64,000 nucleotides of DNA from CAIMMJ01 sp037131955 (GCA_037131955.1 JBAXQC010000004.1:1-64000); one strand, 5' to 3'; positions 18,622 through 27,277 are shown, counted from the first letter of the stretch. A program made the numbers and translations. Notes: generated by a model from the letters alone, not told the origin.

Positions 18622-19152
18622 TTAATTTTCTCTAAAAAAATCGTTGCTTACATATACTTGAGCTTGATTTTGCTCTTTTAAAGTGGAAATAATTTCATCC
18701 ACAGAATCTGTTGTTAGATTCTCGTAATACTTATGTCCACATTGCATCATAGGAGCCGTGCCACAAGAACCCAAACATTCCACCGTTTTAAGTGTAAACA
18801 TTCCATCCTTGGTAGTTTCGCCGTCTTTAATACTTAATTTTTTTTCTATGTATTGAGTTATATCTTCGCTACCTTTTAACCAGCAAGGCGCTGTTCTGCA
18901 GACCTCAATTAAACATTTTCCAACAGGTTTTAAGTTAAACATAGAGTAGAACGATGCAACCTCGTAAACTTCTATTGGCTTTATGTTTAAAATGGATGCT
19001 ACATAATCCATGACCTCAGCACTTAACCAGCCTCCAAACTCTGCTTGAGCCAAATGAAGAATAGGTATTAAGGCAGATTTCTGTTTGCCTTCGGGATATC
19101 GCTTAATCAACCTTAGAGCTAAATCGTAGGTGTCTTCGCTGAATTTTGCCAT
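18622..19152 (-). CDS. nuoE: NADH-quinone oxidoreductase subunit E
   Basis: NuoE carries the N1a 2Fe-2S cluster next to the FMN of NuoF. The 176-residue product has a thioredoxin-like fold with ligands in CRTAPC and CLGSC. The start MAKFSEDTYDLA is followed by the helical PEGKQKSALIPILH segment usual for the family. It is the first gene of the minus-strand nuoE-nuoF pair and diverges from the DUF2797 gene across a 117-base AT-rich spacer. A near-consensus TATTTTTA on the minus strand may be its -7 element. Confidence 0.95.
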   Translation of the reverse strand: MAKFSEDTYDLALRLIKRYPEGKQKSALIPILHLAQAEFGGWLSAEVMDYVASILNIKPIEVYEVASFYSMFNLKPVGKCLIEVCRTAPCWLKGSEDITQYIEKKLSIKDGETTKDGMFTLKTVECLGSCGTAPMMQCGHKYYENLTTDSVDEIISTLKEQNQAQVYVSNDFFREN

Positions 19153-19269
19153 ATTTTGTGTTTATGGATTTTTAAATTTTACTTTGGAGCGTAAAAATAA
19201 TACAATAATCTTAAAAATAAACAGCTTTTGTGGCTATTTGGTTCTACAAAATAAAATAATTTAAAAAAA

Positions 19270-20064
19270 ATGGAAGGAAATTTAAGAAAAATGAAAGTTA
19301 GTTGCAACACAAATTCTATTGATTATTCATTAAAATTAGGAGATGCAAGTATTTTGATGAACGAACAAATAGGCAAGAACATTAAAATTTCGTTTGATGG
19401 CAAAATAAATTGTGTGGTTTGCGGAAGACTAATTAAAAAAGTAGTTGGACAAGGATTTTGTTATCCATGTTTTACAAAAAGCGCCGAAAATTCCGATTGT
19501 ATTATTAGACCCGAGTTATGCAGAGGGCATTTGGGAGAGGGAAGAGACCCTGCATGGGAACAGGAAAATCATGTTCAACCACACGTTGTTTATTTGGCAA
19601 ATAGTAGTGGTTTAAAGGTGGGTGTTACCCGTTCTTCACAAATTCCTACACGCTGGATTGATCAAGGAGCTAGTTCTGCAATAATTTTGGCAGAAACAGA
19701 AAATAGATATTTAGCCGGTACAATCGAAGTTGAATTAAAAGAACACTTTGCCGATAAAACTGATTGGAGAAAAATGCTCAAAAACGAAACACTTTTTATT
19801 GATTTAGTAAAGGAAAAAGAAGAGGCAGAATTCCTTTTGCCAATTCACCTATCGGGCTATTTTAGTAATAATAACACTTTGTATAATTTTAATTTTCCCG
19901 TCTTAAAATATCCATCTAAAATAACCTCAATGGGACTTGAAAAAAATCCAGTTGTAGAAGGAGTATTTAATGGGATAAAAGGTCAATATCTCTATATTGG
20001 AGATTCAGGAGTTATTAATATCAGAAACCACAGTGGTTATTTTGTGAACATTGAATTTAATTAA
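19270..20064 (+). CDS. DUF2797 family protein
   Basis: A 264-residue protein of unknown function. It carries a probable zinc ribbon (CVVCGRLIKKVVGQGFCYPC, about residues 45-65), further cysteines in DCIIRPELCRGH, and a HVVYLANSSGLKVGVTR segment that resembles the start of a GIY-YIG-like fold. These features fit DUF2797. It lies alone between the divergent nuoE gene and the convergent ybeY gene. No signal peptide or membrane segment is seen, so it is probably cytoplasmic; a nucleic-acid role is only a guess from the zinc ribbon. Confidence 0.82.
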   Translation: MEGNLRKMKVSCNTNSIDYSLKLGDASILMNEQIGKNIKISFDGKINCVVCGRLIKKVVGQGFCYPCFTKSAENSDCIIRPELCRGHLGEGRDPAWEQENHVQPHVVYLANSSGLKVGVTRSSQIPTRWIDQGASSAIILAETENRYLAGTIEVELKEHFADKTDWRKMLKNETLFIDLVKEKEEAEFLLPIHLSGYFSNNNTLYNFNFPVLKYPSKITSMGLEKNPVVEGVFNGIKGQYLYIGDSGVINIRNHSGYFVNIEFN

Positions 20065-20075
20065 AAAAAACGCTT

Positions 20076-20549
20076 TTAGGCTTTGCGAAGTATTTCGTTT
20101 TCAGAAGAAAGTTTATCTAAACTTTCATCTTCCATTTTTCGCATTAACTTTTTTTCTTCTTGTCTTTTGTCTTTAAAACCGCAAAAATGAAGAATGCCAT
20201 GAATTATAACTCTATGTAATTCCTGAGTAAATGTTTGTTTATTTAGTTTGGCATTTTCTTTTACTCGCGGAATACTTATATAAATTTCTCCACTAATTAG
20301 TTTTTTGCTTGCATCAATTAATTCTGAATAATCAAAAGAAATAATGTCAGTAAAGGTATCATGATTTAGGTAGTGTTGATTTATTTTTAAGAGATAATCA
20401 TCGTTGCAAAAAACAAAAGTGATGTTTCCTACAACATGTTTTTGTTGCAGGACAACATCACTTATCCATTTTTTTATTTTTTGCTTTCCTTTAAATTGGA
20501 AAGGAATATTCTCTGAAAAAAAATAAATTTGAGAGTAGTTTTTTTTCAA
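20076..20549 (-). CDS. ybeY: Endoribonuclease YbeY (rRNA maturation)
   Basis: YbeY is a single-strand endoribonuclease needed for 16S rRNA 3'-end maturation and ribosome quality control. The 157-residue product has the core segment TFTDIISFDYSE and the metal motif HRVIIHGILHFCGFKDK. In the canonical H-x3-H-x5-H motif the third His is replaced: the segment reads HGILHFCGFKDK. I recall this variant from other Bacteroidota, so it is probably lineage-typical rather than a defect. It follows the anti-sigma-like ATPase gene by 8 bases. Confidence 0.9.
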   Translation of the reverse strand: MKKNYSQIYFFSENIPFQFKGKQKIKKWISDVVLQQKHVVGNITFVFCNDDYLLKINQHYLNHDTFTDIISFDYSELIDASKKLISGEIYISIPRVKENAKLNKQTFTQELHRVIIHGILHFCGFKDKRQEEKKLMRKMEDESLDKLSSENEILRKA

Positions 20550-20557
20550 TAAAGCAA

Positions 20558-20968
20558 TTAGTTTATTGCGTTAAATTTTAGATGAACAATTCTACCGTTC
20601 TCTTCGAAAGATACTGCATCCGCAAGATTTTTCATAAGAAAAACTCCCCTTCCATTTGGCTTTTCTAAATTTTGAGGTTCAGTAGGGTCAGGAATGTTAG
20701 AAAAGTCGAAACCTTTTCCTTGATCTGAAATTTTAAATTGAATGGCACTTCCTATTGCTTCGGCTTCCATTTCAATTTTTTTGGAAGGGTCTAGTCTGTT
20801 GCCATGTTGTATTGCATTGTTTACAGCTTCTGTAACAGCTACTAAAATATTACCAAAATTATTTTCGCCAATATTATTTTCTTCACAAACCTCTTCAATA
20901 AATTTTTCTACTGCGCTAAGGCTCTGGTAATTTGATTCTAATTGAATTTTGTGTGTGCTTGCCACCAT
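20558..20968 (-). CDS. Anti-sigma-factor-like ATP-binding protein (HATPase_c_2, RsbW family)
   Basis: A 136-residue GHKL-fold ATPase of the RsbW/SpoIIAB type. It shows the N box VTEAVNNAIQHGN and the G boxes DQGKGFDF and NGRGVFLMK. Relatives are serine kinases that bind sigma factors or anti-sigma antagonists, often with a STAS-domain partner; none is adjacent. It starts 2 bases after the DUF4175 stop and precedes ybeY by 8 bases, so the three form one operon. The target cannot be told from the sequence. Confidence 0.85.
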   Translation of the reverse strand: MVASTHKIQLESNYQSLSAVEKFIEEVCEENNIGENNFGNILVAVTEAVNNAIQHGNRLDPSKKIEMEAEAIGSAIQFKISDQGKGFDFSNIPDPTEPQNLEKPNGRGVFLMKNLADAVSFEENGRIVHLKFNAIN

Positions 20969-20970
20969 TT

Positions 20971-23900
20971 TTATTTATTTAATGAATTAAAATATTCGTT
21001 TACTTTATTTTTATAGTAGGGAATTAAAGCCGGTGGTACCGATCGAATTAATTCCGCTTCTTTCAGTTTTTGTAGCTTATACTCAAAAAATTGTTCAGGG
21101 TTACTTAATTTTGTATTTTTTGATTCATTGGATTGACGTTTTTCATCTTCATCCCTTTCTCTCTCTGCTTTTTCTGCTTCTAAGAGTCTGGTCATAATTT
21201 CTTGTTGGCGCCTTAATGTTTCTTGTGTAATGTTTTTATTTACAATGTCGGATTCTGTTTTTTCCATTTGTTCAGCAATTTTTTGCATTTGCCCATTTCC
21301 TTGTTTGCCATCCTTATTTAACAATTCGGCTGCTTTTTGCATTTCTCTTCTTAGGGCCTCTTGTTGTGCAGCTACTTTTGCCAATTGTTCACTTGTGCCA
21401 CCCTCGCCTTGTGAACCATTTTTCCCTTTTTCCCCTGGTTTTTCCCCTGGCTTATCTCCTGGTTTCTGGCCTGGCTTATCTCCAGGTTTTTTGCCGTCCT
21501 GTTTAGCTTGTGCTTTTTCTAATTCTAATTGTTGTTTTAGTTTTTCAATTTCTTTGTTAATCTTTTCTTGCATCTTTTTCATTTGCGATGCTGTTTGAGG
21601 TTTTGGCTTACCCTGTCCTGATCCGCCTGGCTTGCTGCATTTTCCCGAGCCAGGTTTAGAATTTGCCATTTGTTGTTGCATTTGCTCTAATGCTTCATTT
21701 AATAATAATGCAAGATTGTTTACGGATGTCATTACATATTGCTGGCGAGAAGTTGCCTCTCCGGTTTGTCTGTCCGCCATCTTTTGTATGGACTTTTGCA
21801 TATTAGAATTTATATCTGCAATTTCTCTGTTTACAATCGACTCAATTTTTGGCTGTCTCTTGCTCAGTGCAAAGAGTGAATCTTCAATGAGCTTGGCATC
21901 ATCTTTTAACTTCTTTTGTTCTTGTGTAAGTTTAACGTATTGTGGATTCATTCTATCTACTGCAGAAAAACGTTTCATTAGATCTTCTTGGTCAAAAGAA
22001 AGCTTCACCAAATTCTCTAGTATTGCTCTTAATGATTTTAAATCTTCCTCGGCTTCCTCTTGTTCTTCCTGGCTTGCCATGGCAGACATTTGTGCTGCCA
22101 TCTGTTTCATTTTTTGTGCTGCATTTTTTTGAGCATTTGAGGCCTTTTTATTTTGTTTATTTGCCAATTGTTCAGAGCTGTTTTGCATTTCTTTGGTAAT
22201 ATCTTCCTTCTTCTCGTCCATCTTATCACCAAACATTTCGCCTGTATCAATGTCCAGCTCTTTGGCTTTCTCCTCTAATTCTGCTTGTTCTTTTTTTAAT
22301 TCTTCAAATTCTTTATTTAAAGCATCTTGTTCTTTTTTTAATTCGTTGGGATTGCCATTTTTTTCTTCTGTTTTTTTGGCAAGCTCCTCCTGTTTTTCTG
22401 CAAGTTTTTCTACAGCGGAAATATTGTTTTTTAGCTTGTCTTCAATTTCCATTTTCTTAAAAATTTCCAATGTTCTGTCTAGTTCTTTTTCTAGGTCCTT
22501 ATTGTCCTCTTTTAGCTTTTCTAGTGCATCTTGGATTTTATCTTTGTCAACATTTTCTTGAAGCAATTTTTCCAATTCTCTCATTTTTTCTTTAAGCTCC
22601 TCGGGAAGGAGTTGAGCCATTAAATCTTGAATTTGCTTTTGCTTTTCTAACAATTCTTCGTTGGGTTGTTTAAACTGATTTTGTTCGTTGGCATTCTCTT
22701 TGTTTTGTTTTTGAAGTTCTCCTATTTGTTTTTCAATATCTTTTTGTTTTTGCATCAAATCTTTTAACCGCTTTATTTCTTCGTAACTCAGAACTTTTTT
22801 ATCCAGAATTTTTTTATTCAGTTCATTTATTTCTTTTTGAATATCCTTTGCCATTTTTAGGTTTTGTTGCAACCCTTTTTTTGTATCGGAGTTTCCTTTT
22901 TCTGCTTTGGCTGCAAGTTCATCTTCTGACAATGCCTTAAAAACGAATTTTTGCGAACGAGTTGATTTTGCTCCATTTATTCCATCATTGTCAAATATTT
23001 CAAAGTAATACTCTATTTCATCACCTGGTTTTATTTCCAGGCTTGATAAATCCCATGCAAAAAAGTATTCTTGCTCCAGGTTAAATTTGCTAATAACTAA
23101 AGCTTGGTTGGCAGGACTTGTTTTTCCGTCTTTCTCTTTCTTTATGGAATTGAATGTTAATTTAGAAAAACCGTAATCATCTTTTATTGTACCTCTAAAA
23201 TATACAAAGTTGATGTTGTTAGAATCTTTTCTTTCTTCTGCATCAATCGTAGGAAACTGATCGGGAATGGCTTGTAAAGTATAGTTTATTGAATCTTTTG
23301 ACGTAAAGTATTTGTTGGAAGTTTTTAGCGAATATGAAAAACTATTTTTTAAGTTGATGGCCAATTCAAATCTATTTTCGCTGGTTTTGTTTACTTCTAA
23401 CTTTTTATCTGGAGAATAAAAAATAAAATTATCTACGTCTTTTGTTTGAAATGAATAGGTAATTTGTGTTCCTTCAGGTGCTTGATAGTCTCCAATGTTA
23501 CTTAGTATTTCACTCTTTTTTCTGGTATAAGCAGGATAAACAACTTTTGCTGTATATGATAATAAAACTGGATTTGGTAGGGCTTTAATGGTATATTCTT
23601 TAGAGTAAAAACCATCGGCAAACAATTTAAAACTTATATCGTTTTGAATGTTCTTAAAATTATAATTGAAATGGAGTTTGTCTTTTTTTTCTAATCTGTT
23701 CTCAGAATTTACTTCAATTAATAATACTTCGTTTGGCATAATTTCTCCTTCTACTTTTATTTTTAATAAGTAGTCGGCATTCTGAACAGCAGTTAGTGCT
23801 GAATTCTCTACTATAAAGTTAAATGGAGCAGGCTTTTCGTAGTAGGTATCGTAGGTGATAATTTTTTTTGCGGAATCAGACAATACTTTAGGTTTTGTAA

Positions 23901-24420
23901 AAAGTATTAACAGCAAAACAATAACCGGAATGGCTGCATATTTTATATATTTTTTGTTTTTGCTAACATCAATTGCATTGGTAAATGGAATAGGCTTTAA
24001 GTCTTTAATTCTTTGATTAATGCTGGCTTCAATTAAAATATTTTGTTCAGGGGTTCCATTTGTTTCTTGAAGTTTATGAAGCTGTAAAGTATTTATTAGT
24101 TTATCGTTTATGCTTGAAAAATGTTTACCAATAATTTGCGAAGCTTGTTCATGAGAAATAATACTTCCAATTTTAAAAAGTTTTAAAAGTGGCCAGGCAA
24201 TATAGTAACCTACAACGCTAATAAATGAACCAATAAAAGAATAGAAAAGAAATGTTCTTATTGCTGTGCTAAATTCACCAAAATATTGTGCAACAGAGAC
24301 AACAAGAAAAAAAGCAACCAATAGACCAATGGAGTAAATTAAACCCTTGGTTAATTGATTTCTGTAGTATTTTCTTATAAATTCATCCAGTTTTTGGATG
24401 AGACTTGAATAGTTATTCAT
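20971..24420 (-). CDS. DUF4175 family membrane protein with long coiled coil
   Basis: A 1149-residue protein. Two transmembrane helices lie near residues 25-80 (IYSIGLLVAFFLVVSVAQYF and the following helix) and a third near 160-178. A beta-rich extracytoplasmic region with several Ig-like stretches (about 180-500) follows. Then comes a very charged coiled coil rich in Glu, Lys and Gln (about 515-900), and a Pro-Gly-Lys repeat near 980-1005. This layout fits DUF4175. Function is unknown. It heads the operon with the RsbW-like ATPase and ybeY; the three genes are almost contiguous. Confidence 0.87.
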   Translation of the reverse strand: MNNYSSLIQKLDEFIRKYYRNQLTKGLIYSIGLLVAFFLVVSVAQYFGEFSTAIRTFLFYSFIGSFISVVGYYIAWPLLKLFKIGSIISHEQASQIIGKHFSSINDKLINTLQLHKLQETNGTPEQNILIEASINQRIKDLKPIPFTNAIDVSKNKKYIKYAAIPVIVLLLILFTKPKVLSDSAKKIITYDTYYEKPAPFNFIVENSALTAVQNADYLLKIKVEGEIMPNEVLLIEVNSENRLEKKDKLHFNYNFKNIQNDISFKLFADGFYSKEYTIKALPNPVLLSYTAKVVYPAYTRKKSEILSNIGDYQAPEGTQITYSFQTKDVDNFIFYSPDKKLEVNKTSENRFELAINLKNSFSYSLKTSNKYFTSKDSINYTLQAIPDQFPTIDAEERKDSNNINFVYFRGTIKDDYGFSKLTFNSIKKEKDGKTSPANQALVISKFNLEQEYFFAWDLSSLEIKPGDEIEYYFEIFDNDGINGAKSTRSQKFVFKALSEDELAAKAEKGNSDTKKGLQQNLKMAKDIQKEINELNKKILDKKVLSYEEIKRLKDLMQKQKDIEKQIGELQKQNKENANEQNQFKQPNEELLEKQKQIQDLMAQLLPEELKEKMRELEKLLQENVDKDKIQDALEKLKEDNKDLEKELDRTLEIFKKMEIEDKLKNNISAVEKLAEKQEELAKKTEEKNGNPNELKKEQDALNKEFEELKKEQAELEEKAKELDIDTGEMFGDKMDEKKEDITKEMQNSSEQLANKQNKKASNAQKNAAQKMKQMAAQMSAMASQEEQEEAEEDLKSLRAILENLVKLSFDQEDLMKRFSAVDRMNPQYVKLTQEQKKLKDDAKLIEDSLFALSKRQPKIESIVNREIADINSNMQKSIQKMADRQTGEATSRQQYVMTSVNNLALLLNEALEQMQQQMANSKPGSGKCSKPGGSGQGKPKPQTASQMKKMQEKINKEIEKLKQQLELEKAQAKQDGKKPGDKPGQKPGDKPGEKPGEKGKNGSQGEGGTSEQLAKVAAQQEALRREMQKAAELLNKDGKQGNGQMQKIAEQMEKTESDIVNKNITQETLRRQQEIMTRLLEAEKAERERDEDEKRQSNESKNTKLSNPEQFFEYKLQKLKEAELIRSVPPALIPYYKNKVNEYFNSLNK
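21431..21490 (-). repeat. Five 12-bp repeats encoding K-P-G-[EDQ] units
   Basis: Five tandem 12-base units, related to TCCCCTGGTTTT on the plus strand, encode a KPGD/KPGQ/KPGE repeat within the DUF4175 protein. Unit-to-unit differences are mostly third-position changes. Such a tract may vary in length between strains. Confidence 0.8.
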
Positions 24421-24781
24421 AAATGTATTTACACAAATTTAGGTTGTTTATTGTTTTAAATCTTGAATTAAAATGTTAAAGCATTTAAATACATATCTAT
24501 TTATCCCTATAGGATTTGTTTAAACCAATATACCTTTGATTGGTACTTAAAATTTGAATATTAAATTACAATTTTCTGTTTTAATTTTCCGCAAAAAGAG
24601 AGTTTGCATATTTTTTGCAGAAATACTTCAAGAGCAGCCCTGTTCAATTACAGAAATCTTTTCTTGTATTCACTTGTAAAATTTAATTTTTCAAGCGCTT
24701 AATCAAGCAATCTTTTAAAAACGCTTGGCGTTCCTTTAAAATTTTAATTTAAAAATTTGTGAATTCTTTCGCTAGCTAAAA
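24421..24781. other. Gene-free gap between the DUF4175 operon and the AtpZ cluster
   Basis: I see no open frame with coding character on either strand. It holds the DUF4175 -7 element at its left end. On the plus strand, CAAGCG and CGCTTG copies near 24692-24727 could fold weakly. In related genomes the ATP synthase gene atpB commonly follows this AtpZ cluster; no atpB start can be found here. Confidence 0.6.
24434..24441 (-). promoter_or_regulatory. Bacteroidota -7 promoter element for the DUF4175 operon
   Basis: Minus-strand TAAATTTG, an exact TAnnTTTG match, lies 13 bases before the ATG at 24420 and predicts a very short leader. Confidence 0.55.
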
Positions 24782-25174
24782 TCAGGAACTTTTCTCTTTA
24801 TTTAAAAAACCTAAAATAGACGTTATTTCTATCACTGTGTAAATAACATACAAACAAAAAAAGCAAATAATAAAAAATGCAGCTTCGCTTCTGTGTGTGT
24901 ATGCGTAAGCCAAAATCAAAAAGAAATAAACCATCAATTTTATTGTTGTAGTAAGCATAAAGCTTGGAATAAAGCCTTGTACTCTTCCATTGGCTTTTTT
25001 CATCAAAAAATAATGAACCATAGCAGTGCTGATCCACAATAAAAAATTAAGCATATGAGCTGTGCCTGATTTAAAATTGCTAATAAATGAGGGGAGAGCA
25101 AAAGTAACCAAAAGGCTAATTGCTACTGCTACAATACCAGTCTTTAAAAGAAAACCACTAAATTCTTTACTCAA
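24782..25174 (-). CDS. Small four-helix membrane protein in the AtpZ cluster
   Basis: A 130-residue protein with four predicted transmembrane helices, the first near residues 10-30 and the last near 100-122. It starts 4 bases inside the end of the AtpZ-like gene (ATGA-type overlap), so translation is coupled. Its position between AtpZ and the expected site of atpB suggests an ATP synthase-associated protein I-like role in assembly or Mg2+ handling. This rests on context only, because sequence motifs are weak. Confidence 0.72.
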   Translation of the reverse strand: MSKEFSGFLLKTGIVAVAISLLVTFALPSFISNFKSGTAHMLNFLLWISTAMVHYFLMKKANGRVQGFIPSFMLTTTIKLMVYFFLILAYAYTHRSEAAFFIICFFCLYVIYTVIEITSILGFLNKEKSS

Positions 25175-25404
25175 TTTTTTGGTGGATTAATGTCTTTGAT
25201 CATGCTGTAGAATGCTCCAGCTAAAGACAGTAGAGTAAGAGAAAGAGTAAAAACAGGAAATTTTGGTTTTAGCCATCCATCTAATTTTCTTCCTCCAAAG
25301 ACACCTATTAATATTATTGCAATCATTTTAAATGCAATATTGCCGTATTTTGCAAATTCCTTAGGCGAACTTTTCTGCTTTTCTTTCTTTTGATTGTTCT
25401 CCAT
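25171..25404 (-). CDS. AtpZ/AtpI family protein
   Basis: A 77-residue protein with a charged N-terminus and two transmembrane helices (FKMIAIILIGVFGGRKLDGWL and VFTLSLTLLSLAGAFYSMI). The FGGRKLDGWL hairpin is typical of AtpZ, a putative Mg2+/Ca2+ transporter or assembly helper encoded with F1Fo ATP synthase. Its first 44 bases overlap the 3' end of the bactofilin gene in another frame, and its end overlaps the next gene by 4 bases. Confidence 0.82.
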   Translation of the reverse strand: MENNQKKEKQKSSPKEFAKYGNIAFKMIAIILIGVFGGRKLDGWLKPKFPVFTLSLTLLSLAGAFYSMIKDINPPKN

Positions 25405-25792
25405 TTTTAATGTCTTTAACTACAGCACCCATGCTGCATGAGCCTGTAAATGTTGCTCCTGGCTCTATAGAAAGTTTTCCTGCCGATATATCACCGGTAA
25501 TGTTTGCTGTTGCTTTTAATGAAAGTATGTCTGACGAAGTAACATTTCCTCTAATTTTACCATAAATATCTGCCGTTTGGCAAACAATATTTCCTTCAAT
25601 GAAACCCGAAGGACCAATAACAACTTTCCCTTTGGCAGTAATATTTCCTGTTAAACTTCCATTTATCCTTATATCACCATTTGTAACAATATCTCCTGTT
25701 ACTGTTGTGCCAATGCCTAGTGTATTTATACTTCCTGTATCAATTTCAGTTTTTTTTGTCATGAAATTAGATTTTGAATTATTTCCAAACAT
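25361..25792 (-). CDS. Bactofilin / polymer-forming cytoskeletal protein
   Basis: Bactofilins polymerise without nucleotide into beta-helical filaments that organise cell shape and wall synthesis. The 143-residue product shows the repeating pattern of the domain (TVTGDIVTNGDIRINGSLTGNI, then GNVTSSDILSLKATANITGDI), with short disordered ends. No membrane segment is visible. The gene leads an operon with the AtpZ-like and membrane protein genes; a minus-strand TATTTTCG (24-base scale upstream, 25824-25831) with a TTTG 20 bases further is a plausible promoter. Confidence 0.9.
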   Translation of the reverse strand: MFGNNSKSNFMTKKTEIDTGSINTLGIGTTVTGDIVTNGDIRINGSLTGNITAKGKVVIGPSGFIEGNIVCQTADIYGKIRGNVTSSDILSLKATANITGDISAGKLSIEPGATFTGSCSMGAVVKDIKNGEQSKERKAEKFA

Positions 25793-25860
25793 AAGTTGTA
25801 TTTATTAAATATTTAAAAGTGTGCGAAAATACAATTAATATTTTTTAAAGGCAAAACAAG

Positions 25861-25889
25861 AGGGTTTCTCTAAATAGTAGAGAAACCCT
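25861..25889 (-). terminator. Hairpin after the 147-residue secreted protein gene
   Basis: AGGGTTTCTCT (25861-25871) pairs perfectly with 25879-25889 (11 bp, 7-base loop). In the minus direction it is followed by a moderately T-rich stretch. It lies between two minus-strand genes and would separate their transcripts. Confidence 0.6.
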
Positions 25890-25911
25890 TTAAAAAAATA
25901 GTGGGTATATT

Positions 25912-26355
25912 TTAGTTCTTTTTGTATCCCGCCAAAACAGATACACAACCCATTTCGTCAAGGTTTGTTTTGTTTTTTGAGTTGGGAACAAATACTTCAA
26001 TAAAGTATTGTTGAGTAGAGTTTACAGTAAAATCCCAAGATTTAGGATTGCCAAATTTCTTGCTGTCAAAAACTACGGAACTATCTTTTCTAAGTACTTT
26101 AAAGTTAACATCACCCAATCTTTCTTCGTTACAAACTGCCAAACGGTAATCTGTATCCACATAAAATGTCATTTCCAATGCTGCTGACTCGCCAGGCGAT
26201 AGTGAAACACTGTTTAATAAACCGTTGTGTTGGAAAGGTTTTAATATGGGTATACATTTACGTTTGGTAAAGGCATTGCATTGAGAAATAGCATAATAGG
26301 AGGTACCTAATATTAAAAACAAGGATAATATTATGGGTGCACTAAATTTTTTCAT
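25912..26355 (-). CDS. Secreted protein of unknown function
   Basis: The 147-residue product has a signal peptide (MKKFSAPIILSLFLILGTSYYAISQ) with cleavage likely before CNAF. The mature part has several cysteines and a beta-rich region (SAALEMTFYVDTDYRLAVC, SWDFTVNSTQQYFIEVFV), suggesting a small beta-sandwich. I do not recognise a family. It follows the lipoprotein gene by 28 bases on the same strand, so the two probably act together in the envelope. Confidence 0.75.
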   Translation of the reverse strand: MKKFSAPIILSLFLILGTSYYAISQCNAFTKRKCIPILKPFQHNGLLNSVSLSPGESAALEMTFYVDTDYRLAVCNEERLGDVNFKVLRKDSSVVFDSKKFGNPKSWDFTVNSTQQYFIEVFVPNSKNKTNLDEMGCVSVLAGYKKN

Positions 26356-26383
26356 TGTGATAAATATTTAAATTTGGGCTTGG

Positions 26384-27277
26384 TTATTTAATATAATTGT
26401 TACGTACCTCAGCAATTTTTTTAGAAATTTCGGCCAGTTTTTCAGGAGACATAGTAATTTCTGAAGTATCTTCAATTATTGTTTTCTTTGCGGATTCGTC
26501 AGTTTTAATAACTCCCGACTCTGTTTTTACTTCAACACCGCTTTCATAAATTGCATTTATTGCTTTAAGATCCGCTAAAATACTTTCAAGATTTTTATCT
26601 CCAGTATAGCTTTCTATTAAGCTAATAAGGTTTTTGAGAATATCTTTTTGTTCTGCAATTCTCGAAATAATTGCTGAGTTTGCTTTAGCAGAGCCTGCAA
26701 GTTTTGTAGAAATATATATTGCCTCAACCCACCCACCGGCAACAATTAATGCAGTTGTTGAAGCCCTATCGTTTTCTTTTAAAAAGGCATCAGTAGCTGC
26801 ATACGATTCAGAAACTAAATCTAACAATGAGTCTTTGTTGTTTACATTTTTTTCTAATCTGGCTAATGTATTTTCAGACAATGCACCAGTTACTCCTAAA
26901 GCATCGGCTAGTTTTTTGGATGTTGACATGTATTGCATAGCATCTTGAGTTTGATCAAAACTACTGCAGTAGCTTAAATCAGCACTATAAATTCCAAGAT
27001 TTACTGCTTGAGAAATTGTGTTGGAATATTTTGATGCATTAGAAACCGGATTTAAAAGCGATTTGTTAAAACTAGCGCCTGATTGCTTAATCATATTCGC
27101 CATTTCTAGGGGAGAGGGGATAGCAAAAAATACTTTTTGAGCTTTTTGTTTGCTTTCCATTAAAGCAGCAGAATCTGCTGATGACAAAGCTTCTTCTTTT
27201 CCGTTGTTGTTGCAAGACGAAAAAGATACTGCAATTATTGCTCCTGCAACAATTGATTTTATTACTGTTTCCTTCAT
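26384..27277 (-). CDS. Putative lipoprotein of unknown function
   Basis: A 297-residue protein with a lipobox (VSFSSC) and a Gly/Lys/Glu spacer. The mature protein looks all-helical (KKLADALGVTGALSENTLARLEKN..., AALIVAGGWVEAIYIS-like segments) and ends in KKIAEVRNNYIK. I know no named family, though comparable helical lipoproteins are widespread in Bacteroidota. A full-consensus promoter lies upstream at 27310-27340. It is likely co-transcribed with the secreted protein at 25912-26355. Confidence 0.75.
   Translation of the reverse strand: MKETVIKSIVAGAIIAVSFSSCNNNGKEEALSSADSAALMESKQKAQKVFFAIPSPLEMANMIKQSGASFNKSLLNPVSNASKYSNTISQAVNLGIYSADLSYCSSFDQTQDAMQYMSTSKKLADALGVTGALSENTLARLEKNVNNKDSLLDLVSESYAATDAFLKENDRASTTALIVAGGWVEAIYISTKLAGSAKANSAIISRIAEQKDILKNLISLIESYTGDKNLESILADLKAINAIYESGVEVKTESGVIKTDESAKKTIIEDTSEITMSPEKLAEISKKIAEVRNNYIK

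Noticed and set aside
20209..20240. YbeY without the third metal His considered as inactive
   Set aside because: I recall the same HGILH...KDK variant in other Bacteroidota, so it is probably normal for the lineage.
21230..22561. Long plus-strand frames opposite the DUF4175 gene
   Set aside because: They are Ser/Cys/Phe-rich antisense shadows of the Glu/Lys/Gln-rich coiled coil, with no start signals.
24690..24730. CAAGCG/CGCTTG pairs as a structured RNA
   Set aside because: Arms of only 6 bp in AT-rich sequence; no covariation can be judged.
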